Positions 1-8,416 of a stretch of DNA of 35,140 nucleotides are shown here, one piece after another. The stretch is from Verrucomicrobiales bacterium. Its GTDB lineage: Bacteria; Verrucomicrobiota; Verrucomicrobiia; Limisphaerales; UBA9464. Each line of letters begins with the position of its first letter. Position 1 is the first letter of the stretch. The position numbers and the translations under genes are program-made. The DNA lies in contig SXSK01000062.1 in assembly GCA_005793375.1 (NCBI GenBank), positions 1-35,140 on the forward strand. Direction: 5' to 3'. The notes under the pieces are model-generated. The model ran no database searches. It had not been told where the DNA came from and was given only the letters and a program-made list of their open reading frames with translations.

Positions 1-167
1 CAAGAAGCCATGCGCTTACTTTCAAGCGTGGCCATTGTGAAAAATCAGCCGAGTTCTCAATATCCCGCCTGCCTATTGTTCTTCCGCGGGTCCATCCTTC
101 AACCAATCCGGCCAAACCACTTTTCTTGAAACTGCCCTGCCCACCTTCAGTCACCGTCGAGCGCCGG

Positions 168-196
168 TTGACTTGTCTTATAGAATACAGTTAGCT
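168..196 (+). promoter_or_regulatory. possible promoter of the HNH gene
   Basis: A TTGACT hexamer at 168-173 matches the -35 consensus at five of six bases. A weak -10-like TTAGCT lies at 191-196 after a 17-base spacer, which would start transcription near 203, just ahead of the ATG at 219. A ribosome binding site AGGA sits at 210-213. The -10 match is poor, so this is tentative. The stretch 1-167 shows no gene I can support. Confidence 0.3.
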
Positions 197-218
197 CTGC
201 GGCGTTTGTAGGAACAGC

Positions 219-839
219 ATGAATCTGATACTCAATCAACAGGTTCTGGTTCTGAATCGACTCTGGCAGGCAGTGAACGTCTGCTCGGCACGTCGAGCAC
301 TCACCCTATTGTTCGAAGGCCACGCTCAGGTCGTCGCCTCGTCAGGCGACGGGGCCTTCCAAACCTTCGACTTCCATCAGTGGCGCAGCTTCTCCTCCGA
401 CATCCCAGGCGAAGAAAGCGTCCATACCGTGTCCTTTAAGATTCGCGTGCCGCGCGTCATCTTGCTGCTGGTCTTCGATCGCTTGCCTAAAAAGGAAGTG
501 AAGTTTACCCGCCACAACATTTTCGAGCGGGACCGAAACACTTGCCAATACTGCGGTCGAACACTCGATCGCAAGGATCTAAATTTAGATCACGTCATCC
601 CCAGGGATCGCGGCGGCCCCACCAATTGGGAAAACATCGTTTGCTCTTGCATCCCCTGCAATACGCACAAAGCAAACCGCACACCTGCAGAAGCAGAGCA
701 GCGATTGATTCGCAAACCCAAGCGACCTAAATGGCGCCCTTTCATTCAGGTGAACTTCGGGTGCCCCGTGCACGATTCTTGGAAGCATTTCCTCGACATC
801 GCCTATTGGAATGTCGAACTCGGGCAGGAACTCGCTTAA
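219..839 (+). CDS. HNH endonuclease family protein
   Basis: A 206-residue protein with a C-terminal HNH/treble-clef nuclease fold. CxxC pairs at C109/C112 and C144/C147 would bind a structural zinc. Between them lie the D124-H125 pair of the HNH motif, a conserved GG at 132-133, Asn139 and His150, which together form the usual metal-dependent nuclease centre. The N-terminal 100 residues match the region seen in free-standing bacterial HNH proteins that begin with a similar 'LNQ..L.LNR.W' segment. The start at 219 is supported by AGGA five bases upstream. It is not next to a methyltransferase, toxin or phage gene, so it looks like the widespread housekeeping-type HNH protein of unknown substrate rather than part of a restriction system. 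Family call firm; role unknown. Confidence 0.85.
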   Translation: MNLILNQQVLVLNRLWQAVNVCSARRALTLLFEGHAQVVASSGDGAFQTFDFHQWRSFSSDIPGEESVHTVSFKIRVPRVILLLVFDRLPKKEVKFTRHNIFERDRNTCQYCGRTLDRKDLNLDHVIPRDRGGPTNWENIVCSCIPCNTHKANRTPAEAEQRLIRKPKRPKWRPFIQVNFGCPVHDSWKHFLDIAYWNVELGQELA

Positions 840-859
840 GGCAACTCACACCTCCAGCT

Positions 860-2575
860 TCAATACAAACCGGCCTCGGCCAGTTGTTGGACCAACTTTT
901 CTGTGCGCTTTGGGAAGTACTCTGTTCGCAATCGGTGAACTTCACGTCGCCAATGCTCGTCGCGACGATATAATTCGTATGGGCCGTTTTTGTAGGGATG
1001 TACATCACGTCGATAATCCCCCCATCGGGCAGATTCCGCCAACATGGGACCATCTAAAGTCATGACCCACCGCTCATAGCGGCTCCAGGCGGCAGAAGGA
1101 CTCAACGCCCCCAATGCGTTCAAATGGGTCCGTGCCCGCCTGCCAAATCGCCGCCGAAATTCGGGACTGGCTCGCAGTTTTTGAAAAAGCCGAAGCGGCG
1201 ACTGATCGTCATCGCTGGCCAAGACATTGCCCTCAACCGATTCCAGGGTGCGTTCTCCGTCCCAGACCATGAAAATGAATTTCCCGCTCTTCTTGCGATT
1301 CCGAGCCGCATACCAGTTCGAAACACGGTCCCAATCCCCGTTCGCTCCATACAGATTAAGTAACATGAAATCGATGAATGCATCCACATCCAACAAGCTG
1401 GCAATCGACTCGAACTCCGCCTGCTGTGTCACTCCGGCATTCGCTAGTTCGAATAATCGCTTCCAGGGGAGATCGTCTCCTTCCAAAATGTTCTCGCCAT
1501 TCCTGGAGTCGTAATCGCCAGGTTTGCCTCCCAAGTGCGCGGCGACAAATGGGGCGCTGGGCCGTTCCACAAGATTATAGAGCCCCCAGTACAACCCATT
1601 CAGATACAAATGCACAAAGCGGCCACGGGCCGACAACTGACCCATACTGGCATAGGTTTCTCGCATCCACTGATCCCGCAGGTAATCCCCCCGAACCCGC
1701 TCAGCCCCATTCCAGTGTAGCCAGGTATTGTTGCACCCAGCCCTCAGAATCAGTGTCTCAAACTGATCGAGCCCACCATCAAACAAGTTGTATCGCAATG
1801 ATCCCTCGCCGTAGCGACGCCGAAAAATGAGCCGAAGGGCATGCTTGGGCGATTCTTCGGGGCGACGATTCCATCCACCTTGGATGCGCACGCCCGCAAC
1901 CAGACGAAACCCAGTCGCGGTATCATTCGGGAAATATTCAACCTGAACGCGTCGCTCCCAGGCAGCCCCTGTTTCTCGAGGATTGGCATAAATGCCATCC
2001 TTGGAGTCAAACCAATCGCGGGGATCCATGGTGAGACAAAGGGTCGGTATCTCTCGCAAGGCCTGCTCTACCGCTGCGCGAGACCCCGGCGTCACAATCT
2101 CCGGATCCATCTCGTAATCCGCCAGCACATCCACACCATTTGTCCGCCCCCAAGTTTTTGAATGGCCTACTCCGGTTTGGCGCACGACGTCGCCAGGAAA
2201 TAGGTAGGTAAACGCACCGACGTCGATCGTTCGCTCTCCTCCCCAATCCATCGCCGCACGCAACACAGTGGATTGTTGGACCATCAAGTCCTTTGACCAA
2301 ACCAAGGTGGCAGGGTCATCTCGACGCGGAGGCGCCCCATTCGTTGTGTAAAGAATAGTGGGCTTTCCATGACTGGACTTCCAATGGAGGAATATCCGAT
2401 CCATCCGACTCCGGACACCGGGGGGCTCGGAAACGGGCAACTCAGAGGCGGAGAGACAACCTAACCCCACGAAAACGCTCAACCACCCCATCCACCCTCT
2501 TACCGAATGGACGGCACACCCCAACCGAAAAGCAGTATCAGAAGGCCGTGGGATGCGGAGGATCAATAAGTTCAT
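860..2575 (-). CDS. secreted CotH kinase family protein
   Basis: About 571 residues. The N-terminus has a hydrophobic stretch (WLSVFVGLGCLSAS) that looks like a signal peptide. Next comes a chitobiase/beta-hexosaminidase C-terminal-like repeat (ILYTTNGAPP ... TVLRAA ... TYLF), then a CotH-type kinase-like domain with the family signatures YLRDQW, FVHLYLNGLYWGLYN-ERP, FIDFMLLNLYGANGDWD and FMVWDGE. It ends in the usual YFPKRTEKLVQQL-AEAGLY tail. Bacillus CotH phosphorylates spore-coat proteins; in Verrucomicrobiota and Planctomycetota the family is large and mostly uncharacterised. The protein stops where relatives usually continue into lamin-tail or sorting domains, so it is a compact version. 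I chose the ATG at 2575 because the upstream in-frame start at 2638 lies inside the terminator of the ribosomal operon. It converges on the HNH gene with a 20-base gap. Confidence 0.85.
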   Translation of the reverse strand: MNLLILRIPRPSDTAFRLGCAVHSVRGWMGWLSVFVGLGCLSASELPVSEPPGVRSRMDRIFLHWKSSHGKPTILYTTNGAPPRRDDPATLVWSKDLMVQQSTVLRAAMDWGGERTIDVGAFTYLFPGDVVRQTGVGHSKTWGRTNGVDVLADYEMDPEIVTPGSRAAVEQALREIPTLCLTMDPRDWFDSKDGIYANPRETGAAWERRVQVEYFPNDTATGFRLVAGVRIQGGWNRRPEESPKHALRLIFRRRYGEGSLRYNLFDGGLDQFETLILRAGCNNTWLHWNGAERVRGDYLRDQWMRETYASMGQLSARGRFVHLYLNGLYWGLYNLVERPSAPFVAAHLGGKPGDYDSRNGENILEGDDLPWKRLFELANAGVTQQAEFESIASLLDVDAFIDFMLLNLYGANGDWDRVSNWYAARNRKKSGKFIFMVWDGERTLESVEGNVLASDDDQSPLRLFQKLRASPEFRRRFGRRARTHLNALGALSPSAAWSRYERWVMTLDGPMLAESARWGDYRRDVHPYKNGPYELYRRDEHWRREVHRLRTEYFPKRTEKLVQQLAEAGLY

Positions 2576-2600
2576 AATCCGATGCCGACTCTCGCAGCCA

Positions 2601-2636
2601 AGTAAAAAATGAAAACGCCCTCCAATGGAGGGCGTC
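2601..2636 (-). terminator. intrinsic terminator of the ribosomal protein operon
   Basis: A perfect inverted repeat, ACGCCCTCCA (2615-2624) and TGGAGGGCGT (2626-2635), gives a GC-rich stem of 9-10 bp. On the minus strand it is followed by TTTTC and then a run of T (2604-2614). It lies about 30 bases after the rplQ stop codon and fits a Rho-independent terminator closing the long operon. Confidence 0.85.
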
Positions 2637-2664
2637 ATGTCACCGGCGAAGCAATTTGCCTCGA

Positions 2665-3168
2665 CTACTTGGCTGCGGTCGACGCTGCGGGCGCGGCAAC
2701 CACTGGTGCAGCAGCTACTGGCATCTCGACCAACTCAAGGATCGCCAATGTGCTGGAATCGCCTTGGCGCTGTCCCAATCGAACGATGCGTGTGTAGCCA
2801 CCCGGCCGGTCCTTAAAAACCGGGGCGATCTTGTCGAATAAAATGTGAACCACGTCGTGATTCTCATGCCACGCTTTGCGCAGCACAGCACCTTTTTGAG
2901 TGGGAGTGCCTTTGAAATGACTGCGGGGTTGCTGGCGCAATTTGGACGCAGCAAGACGTCGCAAGTGCACGCCGTCGGCTTTTTCAGCGCCAATGGCATG
3001 ACGACCCAGAGTGATCAACTTCTCGACCACTGGACGCACCGCCTTGGCCTTGGAGATCGTGGTGGTGACTCGCTTGTGTTTGATGACACTGGCAGCAAGA
3101 TTGGCCAACATCGCATTGCGATGATCCGCCTTGCGGCCCAGCTTGCTTCCGCTCTTAAGGTGACGCAT
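2665..3168 (-). CDS. rplQ: 50S ribosomal protein L17
   Basis: Large-subunit protein L17, 167 residues against about 127 in E. coli. The N-terminus (MRHLKSGSKLGRKADHRNAML) and the RPGGYTRIVRLGQRQGD segment are diagnostic. The extra length comes from an insertion around residues 76-105, between the RRLAASKLR and ILFDKIAP blocks, and a C-terminal Ala/Val/Pro-rich tail from about residue 149. It is the last gene of the operon, 8 bases after the rpoA stop codon and just before the terminator, which is the normal rpoA-rplQ order. Identity is certain; the role of the insertion and tail is unknown. Confidence 0.97.
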   Translation of the reverse strand: MRHLKSGSKLGRKADHRNAMLANLAASVIKHKRVTTTISKAKAVRPVVEKLITLGRHAIGAEKADGVHLRRLAASKLRQQPRSHFKGTPTQKGAVLRKAWHENHDVVHILFDKIAPVFKDRPGGYTRIVRLGQRQGDSSTLAILELVEMPVAAAPVVAAPAASTAAK

Positions 3169-3176
3169 ATGACAAA

Positions 3177-4187
3177 TTAAAGCTTGATGGCTTCAGTAAC
3201 CGGCTCTAGGAGGGACGGATCCAGGTTCATACCCAGCGTCAAACCCAAGCCCGAGAGTTTCTCTTTGATTTCGTTGAGGGATTTCTTACCGAAGTTACGG
3301 TACTTCAGCATTTCTTGCTCGGTCTTCATTGCCAACTGGCCAACGGTGGTGATGTTGGCGTTGTTTAGACAATTCGCAGCGCGCACGCTCAGCTCAATTT
3401 CGTTCACGGACATATTGAGCAACTTACGCATCTTCGCCTTCTCGTCGTCCTGAGGACGAATTTCTTCCTCAAATTCCACGGCATTCTTGTCATAGCCAAC
3501 GAAGACGTCGAGGTGATGTTGAAGGATGGCGGACGCTTGGGTCAGGGCATCATCCGGAGAGATGCGCCCGTCCGTGTAAATCTCTACATTCAGCTTGTCG
3601 TAATCGGTACGCTGACCGACTCGAGCTGCTTCCACCGAGTATCGAACACGGGAAACCGGGGAGAAGATGGAGTCGATGGCAATGACACCGATCGGTTGAT
3701 CCGGCTTCTTGTTCTCATCACCAGGGCAGAAACCCCGACCCACCTTGACCTCGAATTCCATCTCCAACTTCTTCTTTCTGTCGAGCGTGCAGATGATTTG
3801 ATCTGGATTCACCAGCTCAATATTCTGATTCAGTTGGATGTCTGCCGCAGTCACAGCCCCATCTTTGGTGACTGACAGCAACAAGGTTTGTGTGTCACGA
3901 GAATGGGCCTTGAACTTAATCTTCTTCAAGTTGAGGACGATGTCCGTGACATCTTCCACCACGCCATCCACCGTTGTGAATTCGTGCATAGCGCCATCGA
4001 TCTTTACAGATGTAATGGCAGCCCCTTCCAGCGATGAAAGTAGAACGCGACGGATAGAATTGCCAATGGTGTGGCCGTAACCCGTTTCGAACGGTTCGGC
4101 AACGAATTTGGCGTAGGTATCCGTGGATGTGGTTTCATCCTTGGCCAACCGCTTGGGCACTTCAAACCGACCTAGACGTACAGGCAT
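3177..4187 (-). CDS. rpoA: DNA-directed RNA polymerase subunit alpha
   Basis: 336 residues, normal for the family. The N-terminal dimerisation domain carries the EPFETGYGHTIGNSIRRVLLSS block. The C-terminal domain has the helix-hairpin-helix region (ELSVRAANCLNNANITTVGQL and RNFGKKSLNEIKEKL) that contacts UP-element DNA and activators. The subunit nucleates polymerase assembly. The gene sits between rpsD and rplQ as in most bacteria, but is separated from rpsD by 104 bases with two stem-loops, so its level may be set apart from the upstream ribosomal genes. Confidence 0.98.
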   Translation of the reverse strand: MPVRLGRFEVPKRLAKDETTSTDTYAKFVAEPFETGYGHTIGNSIRRVLLSSLEGAAITSVKIDGAMHEFTTVDGVVEDVTDIVLNLKKIKFKAHSRDTQTLLLSVTKDGAVTAADIQLNQNIELVNPDQIICTLDRKKKLEMEFEVKVGRGFCPGDENKKPDQPIGVIAIDSIFSPVSRVRYSVEAARVGQRTDYDKLNVEIYTDGRISPDDALTQASAILQHHLDVFVGYDKNAVEFEEEIRPQDDEKAKMRKLLNMSVNEIELSVRAANCLNNANITTVGQLAMKTEQEMLKYRNFGKKSLNEIKEKLSGLGLTLGMNLDPSLLEPVTEAIKL

Positions 4188-4217
4188 AATTTTGTAGGCA
4201 ATTTTAATCTGAACCGC

Positions 4218-4286
4218 ACCCTTGGTTACTCCCAGGGTAAGGGCGTGATTCCGTATAATTGCGGATTGAACTGCTCACGCAGTTCA
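4218..4286 (-). promoter_or_regulatory. two stem-loops between rpsD and rpoA
   Basis: The 104-base rpsD-rpoA gap is the longest spacer in the 3' half of the operon. It holds a perfect 8-bp stem with a 4-base loop (TGAACTGC at 4267-4274 with GCAGTTCA at 4279-4286) just after the rpsD stop. A second stem at 4218-4238 has arms ACCCTTGG and CCAGGGT, with one bulged base. Neither is followed by a T run on the minus strand, so they look more like processing, attenuation or translational-control elements than a full terminator. In E. coli, S4 regulates the alpha operon through mRNA structure; whether S4 binds here is unknown. Confidence 0.4.
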
Positions 4287-4291
4287 TAACG

Positions 4292-4900
4292 TTATCGGGA
4301 GTAAAATTCGACAATCAACTGCTCGTTGGCGATGGGTTGAATCTCATCGCGCGTCGGAATTCGAAGCAAGGTGGATCGCAGGTGCTCGCGATCAACTGTC
4401 ATCCAATCGGGAACGACCCGCGCGGTAGAACCCTCGAGGTTCTTTTGAGCGAGACTCTTGGCTTTGGGATGATCCTTGATCTCAATCACGTCATTCACCC
4501 GAACCGCGAAGCTCGGAATGCTGACCTTTCGGCCATTGACCTTGACATGACCGTGACTGACCAACTGACGGGCAGCAGGACGTGTCAAAGCGAAACCGGC
4601 ATGATAGACGAGATTATCCAGGCGTGTCTCGAGGATCTGGAGCATCTTTTCACCGGTGACACCGCGCATGCGTAGGGCGCGTTCATAAACACTGCGGAAC
4701 TGACGTTCCATCAGTCCATAGTAGTATCGAAGCTTTTGTTTCTCGAGCAGGCCGACTCCGTAGTCGGTTTGTTTGCGGCGAGATTTGGGACCGTGCATAC
4801 CCGGTGGGTAAGCGCGACGATCTAAATACTTGGAATTTCCGAAAATCGGAACGCCAAGACGGCGACTAATGCGAACACGTGGACCAGTATAACGAGCCAT
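4292..4900 (-). CDS. rpsD: 30S ribosomal protein S4
   Basis: 202 residues, typical length. The N-terminus (MARYTGPRVRISRRLGVPI) lacks the zinc-binding cysteines, so this is the zinc-free form. The S4 RNA-binding domain is clear (LETRLDNLVYHAGFALTRPA, then QLVSHGHVKVNGRKVSIPS). S4 binds 16S rRNA early in 30S assembly and is a translational regulator of the alpha operon in several bacteria. It lies 29 bases after rpsK in the canonical order rpsM-rpsK-rpsD-rpoA. Confidence 0.98.
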   Translation of the reverse strand: MARYTGPRVRISRRLGVPIFGNSKYLDRRAYPPGMHGPKSRRKQTDYGVGLLEKQKLRYYYGLMERQFRSVYERALRMRGVTGEKMLQILETRLDNLVYHAGFALTRPAARQLVSHGHVKVNGRKVSIPSFAVRVNDVIEIKDHPKAKSLAQKNLEGSTARVVPDWMTVDREHLRSTLLRIPTRDEIQPIANEQLIVEFYSR

Positions 4901-4929
4901 ACCCGGTAAATGATTTGCCTGAGATTAGT

Positions 4930-5538
4930 TTAGACGCGCCGCTTCTTCCGAGGACGGCATCCGTTGTGTGGAATTGGAGTGATATCCTTGATGGAGGTAA
5001 TTTCCATGCCAATGGCCTGCAAGGCACGAATGGCGGACTCGCGGCCGGAGCCGGGTCCGTTCACGCGAACTTCGACTTCACGCATTCCATGGGACATCGC
5101 CTGGCGAGCCGCATCTTGAGCCGCTTGCTGAGCGGCAAAGGCCGTGCTCTTGCGGGAACCCTTGAAACCAACTCGGCCGGCGGTGCTCCATCCGAGAACA
5201 TTTCCTTGCGCGTCGGTAATCGAAACCTGCGTGTTATTGAAGGTTGCAAGGATGTAAGCAATACCATTCGAGATATTCTTGGCCCCTTTGGCCTTGATGA
5301 TCTTAGTTGCTTTCGGATCTTCTCCGAGCAGTTCAGCGGCCGTTGGTGCGGAGGCTGCCGCAACGGTAGGTGCCCCCGGCGCGCCAGGGGCCGGAGCGGC
5401 TGCAGGAGCAGCGGCGCTCTCAGCCACCTTCTTAGCTCTCGGTGCCTTTTCAGTGATGGGAGTCGCTGGAGCGGATGCGGCGGTTTCGTCGCTTTCTTTT
5501 TTCGCCGCAGTATTCTTCGGCTTGGTTTCTTCTGCCAT
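4930..5538 (-). CDS. rpsK: 30S ribosomal protein S11 with long N-terminal extension
   Basis: 202 residues against about 129 in E. coli. The S11 core begins near residue 76 and is well conserved ([32 protein letters not shown], and the C-terminus [18 protein letters not shown]). The first 75 residues are low complexity, rich in Ala, Pro, Lys and Glu, with repeated [12 protein letters not shown] runs. The ATG at 5538 is the only good start, so the extension appears to be translated. S11 sits on the 30S platform next to the mRNA exit region, so a disordered tail could reach solvent there. That last point is inference. Confidence 0.96.
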   Translation of the reverse strand: MAEETKPKNTAAKKESDETAASAPATPITEKAPRAKKVAESAAAPAAAPAPGAPGAPTVAAASAPTAAELLGEDPKATKIIKAKGAKNISNGIAYILATFNNTQVSITDAQGNVLGWSTAGRVGFKGSRKSTAFAAQQAAQDAARQAMSHGMREVEVRVNGPGSGRESAIRALQAIGMEITSIKDITPIPHNGCRPRKKRRV

Positions 5539-5578
5539 ACAACAATTCTAAAAGATTAATAAACGAGTGAACCCCGAC

Positions 5579-5974
5579 CTAATGCGTGCCTGCTTTCGCA
5601 TTCGGATTGCGCTGCACACCGACGGTCTTGCGCGGTCCCTTGCGCGTCCGCGCATTGGTCCCGGTGCGCTGACCACGAACCGGCAGCCCTCTCAAGTGAC
5701 GATAGCCTCGATAAGATTTGATGGCCTGCAAGCGCTTGAGGTTCAGGCCGATTTCACGGCGCAGATCACCTTCAATCACATACTTGCCTTCCTGGATGGC
5801 GTGAACAATCTGAGAAACTTGCTGTTCCGTCAGAGTTTTCGCGCGCAGCGCAGGATCAATTTCTGCTCGGGCTAACACCTCCCTGGCGTTAACTGGCCCG
5901 ATTCCATAAATGTAGCGAAGGGCGATATCAATTCGCTTCTCGCCCGGTATGTCGACACCCAAAATACGTGGCAT
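5579..5974 (-). CDS. rpsM: 30S ribosomal protein S13
   Basis: 131 residues. Diagnostic segments are the N-terminal [25 protein letters not shown] helix-hairpin-helix, and the C-terminal [20 protein letters not shown] tail that reaches the 30S head and P-site tRNA. I set the start at the ATG at 5974, where alignment with S13 begins. The frame stays open for 35 codons further upstream, but that part reads through rpmJ in another frame and is not S13-like. It follows rpmJ by 20 bases. Confidence 0.97.
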   Translation of the reverse strand: MPRILGVDIPGEKRIDIALRYIYGIGPVNAREVLARAEIDPALRAKTLTEQQVSQIVHAIQEGKYVIEGDLRREIGLNLKRLQAIKSYRGYRHLRGLPVRGQRTGTNARTRKGPRKTVGVQRNPNAKAGTH

Positions 5975-5994
5975 ATCTATCCTTGGTAAATGGC

Positions 5995-6108
5995 TCAGCC
6001 TTGACGCTGCTTGTGGCGCGCGTTGGAGCAGATCACTCGGATTACACCTTTGCGGCGAACAATCTTGCAGTTCTCGCAAAGCTTTTTAACTGAGGCTCGC
6101 ACTTTCAT
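5995..6108 (-). CDS. rpmJ: 50S ribosomal protein L36 (short gene)
   Basis: A 37-codon gene starting at the ATG at 6108 and ending at the TGA at 5995-5997, read directly from the minus strand. The product starts [14 protein letters not shown] and carries the zinc ribbon ligands C11, C14, C27 and H32, so it is the zinc-binding (C+) form of L36. It lies between map and rpsM, its normal place except that infA is missing between map and rpmJ. L36 is a small 50S protein near the peptidyl transferase side of 23S rRNA. Confidence 0.96.
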   Translation of the reverse strand: MKVRASVKKLCENCKIVRRKGVIRVICSNARHKQRQG

Positions 6109-6143
6109 TTTCCGTCAAATTCCGCCGTTTTGTCATCCGCCAT

Positions 6144-6917
6144 TCAATAAAGAGGCGGCAAACTATCTCTTGTCAATATTTCGGGCTCGCCTTCAGTGAC
6201 GAGCACCGTGTGTTCAAAATGTGCGGACAGTTTCCCGTCTCGCGTTACAACTGTCCATTTATCATCCAAAAGCTCAATCGTCGGACTACCTTCTGTCACC
6301 ATCGGCTCTATCGCAATCGTCATCCCGGCTTTCAACTTCTTATGACCCCGATCGCGATCCACGTAATTTGGCACCTGGGGTTCCTCGTGCACCGACCGTC
6401 CCACCCCATGACCGCAAAACTCACGGACCACCCCAAACCCGTTCCCTTCGACGAGTGACTGAACTGCTCGGCCAATATCATTGAGCGAATTGCCAGCACG
6501 TGCTGCATTTATTCCACGATGCAACGCGGCTATAGTAACGTCCATCAGCTTTTGTGCCTTTGGTGTACAGCCGCCACATGCAACCGTCATCGCAACATCC
6601 CCGATGAACCCATTTAACCGCACGCCAACGTCCAATTTAACGAGATCACCAAACCGTAGCACTCGCTGGTTTCCTATGCCATGAATGATCGCCTCATTCA
6701 CCGATAGGCAGCACTGTCCTGGAAAATCGCGATACCGATAAAAAGCACTCACACCGCCGTGCCGAGAAATCAACCGACCGACCTCTTGGTCAATCTCAAT
6801 CGTTCGCGCTCCGGGTACTACCAGTAAGGCACTCTCTCTCAAAACGCGAGCGGCAACTGCACCCGCCTCGCGCATCGCCTGAATTTCTTCGAGGCTTTTT
6901 AGACCTGATCGAGCCAT
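6144..6917 (-). CDS. map: methionine aminopeptidase, type I
   Basis: 257 residues, the size of the short type I enzymes. It removes the initiator methionine from new proteins. The five metal ligands are all present: D96 and D107 (LDVG...IGDVAMTV), H170 (CGHGVGRSVH), E204 (IAIEPM) and E235 (HFEHTVLVTEG). His79 (IIHG) matches the substrate-binding histidine of the family. There is no N-terminal SH3/zinc extension. The usual neighbours adk (upstream) and infA (downstream) are absent. It lies 97 bases after secY and 35 bases before rpmJ. Confidence 0.97.
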   Translation of the reverse strand: MARSGLKSLEEIQAMREAGAVAARVLRESALLVVPGARTIEIDQEVGRLISRHGGVSAFYRYRDFPGQCCLSVNEAIIHGIGNQRVLRFGDLVKLDVGVRLNGFIGDVAMTVACGGCTPKAQKLMDVTIAALHRGINAARAGNSLNDIGRAVQSLVEGNGFGVVREFCGHGVGRSVHEEPQVPNYVDRDRGHKKLKAGMTIAIEPMVTEGSPTIELLDDKWTVVTRDGKLSAHFEHTVLVTEGEPEILTRDSLPPLY

Positions 6918-7014
6918 CGTGCCTATTTTACTCGGTCTTTCGACTTAACGCTCATCCGCAAGACTGCCACGATTGGCCGCTTTCGTGATAAAAAAGAACA
7001 ATCCAAAACTAATT

Positions 7015-8400
7015 TTAATAGCGTCCCTTGACGCGACCCTTCTGCAGGAACCCGTCGTATTGACGCATCAATAAATGCGATTCCATCTGACGCATGGTGT
7101 CCAAAAGAACACCAACCGTGATCAACAAGGACGTACCACCGAAAAATTGGGCCACGTTATAGTCCATGCGGAGCCACATATTCAACAAAATCGGGATCAC
7201 GGCAATCATCACCAAGAAGACAGCACCAGCTAAGGTGATACGACTCATGGTATTGTGAAGGAAATCGCTGGTAGCAGATCCGGGTCGAACCCCCGGGATG
7301 TAGCCGCCATGCTTTTTCAAGTCATCGGCCACTTGCAGCTCATTAAATTGGGTTGCCACCCAGAAATATGAAAAGAACAGGATCATCAGCGAGTAAAGGC
7401 TGACGTAGATCAATCCATGTTCCCGCCCGATGGCGTTGCCCAAATCGGTCAGAATGGGCAACTTCCAGATTGAGCCCAATTTCTCAAAAAGCATTCCAGG
7501 AAACATCAGAATGGCTTGGGCAAAGATGACTGGCATGACCCCAGCGTAATTGACCCTCAACGGCATGAACTGACTGCCTCCTTGGTAGACTTTTCGTCCT
7601 ACCGCGCGTTGTGCGTATTGGACAGGAATCTTCCGTGTCCCTTGCGTCACCATGATTACACCCGCTATCACGATCACTAGCAACAGGATCAATAGAGCCC
7701 CATGGGTCCACTGATACTGTCTAGCAGCATTCTCCGGTGGGAAGAACATCGTCCAAAGGGCGCGCATAGCGATAGGCAAACGGGCTAGGATGCCGATAGT
7801 GATCACTAAGGATATGCCATTGCCAATGCCACGCTCCGTTATCTGCTCACCTAACCACATCAAGAGAAGCGTTCCGGTCGTCAGAATGAGCACTGTCTGC
7901 AAGCGGTAGATCCAGACGTTCTCAATGGTCACCAATTTGCCTGTAAAATCGAAGGCTTGGGCCGGGTTTTCCCAACCTAGCGCCATAATGGTCCCTTGAA
8001 TCAAACAGAGGATTACCGTGAGGTAACGTCCATAAGCGATGATTTTGGCTCGACCACCTTCTTCACGCGTCAGTTTACTCAGCAACGGGATAACAGCGGA
8101 GAGCAACTGAATGATAATGGTGGCGGAGATATAGGGCATAATGCCCAGGGATCCCACGGCACATTTCTCCAAAGCGCCCCCGGTGAACATGCTGAAGTAA
8201 CCGACAGCGCCGGTTGCGCCTCCGGAACTTTGAGCTCGTTCCTCCAGAAACGATTGAAGCGCTGCACCGTCCAAGCCAGGGATCGGTACCAACGCTATCA
8301 GACGAGCAACCCCCAAAAGCAATGCGGTAAAGATAATCCGTTGCCTCAGCTCGGGAATCTTGAAGCAATTAGAGAATGTCTGTAAAATGCGCGTCAGCAT
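7015..8400 (-). CDS. secY: protein translocase subunit SecY
   Basis: 461 residues with about ten hydrophobic membrane segments, starting with IIFTALLLGVARLIALVP at residues 22-39. Family hallmarks include the plug-region SMFTGGALEKCAVGSLGIMPYISA, WLGEQITERGIGNGISL, and the cytosolic loops VQYAQRAVGRKVYQGG and LKKHGGYIPGVRPGS that contact the ribosome and SecA. It forms the central pore of the SecYEG channel in the inner membrane. It follows rplO by 16 bases, as in most spc operons, but adk does not follow. Confidence 0.98.
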   Translation of the reverse strand: MLTRILQTFSNCFKIPELRQRIIFTALLLGVARLIALVPIPGLDGAALQSFLEERAQSSGGATGAVGYFSMFTGGALEKCAVGSLGIMPYISATIIIQLLSAVIPLLSKLTREEGGRAKIIAYGRYLTVILCLIQGTIMALGWENPAQAFDFTGKLVTIENVWIYRLQTVLILTTGTLLLMWLGEQITERGIGNGISLVITIGILARLPIAMRALWTMFFPPENAARQYQWTHGALLILLLVIVIAGVIMVTQGTRKIPVQYAQRAVGRKVYQGGSQFMPLRVNYAGVMPVIFAQAILMFPGMLFEKLGSIWKLPILTDLGNAIGREHGLIYVSLYSLMILFFSYFWVATQFNELQVADDLKKHGGYIPGVRPGSATSDFLHNTMSRITLAGAVFLVMIAVIPILLNMWLRMDYNVAQFFGGTSLLITVGVLLDTMRQMESHLLMRQYDGFLQKGRVKGRY

Positions 8401-8416
8401 GGCGATGAAATTGGCC

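Noticed and set aside
5975-6079. N-terminal extension of rpsM upstream of the ATG at 5974
   Set aside because: It overlaps rpmJ in another frame and has no S13-like sequence; family alignment starts at 5974.
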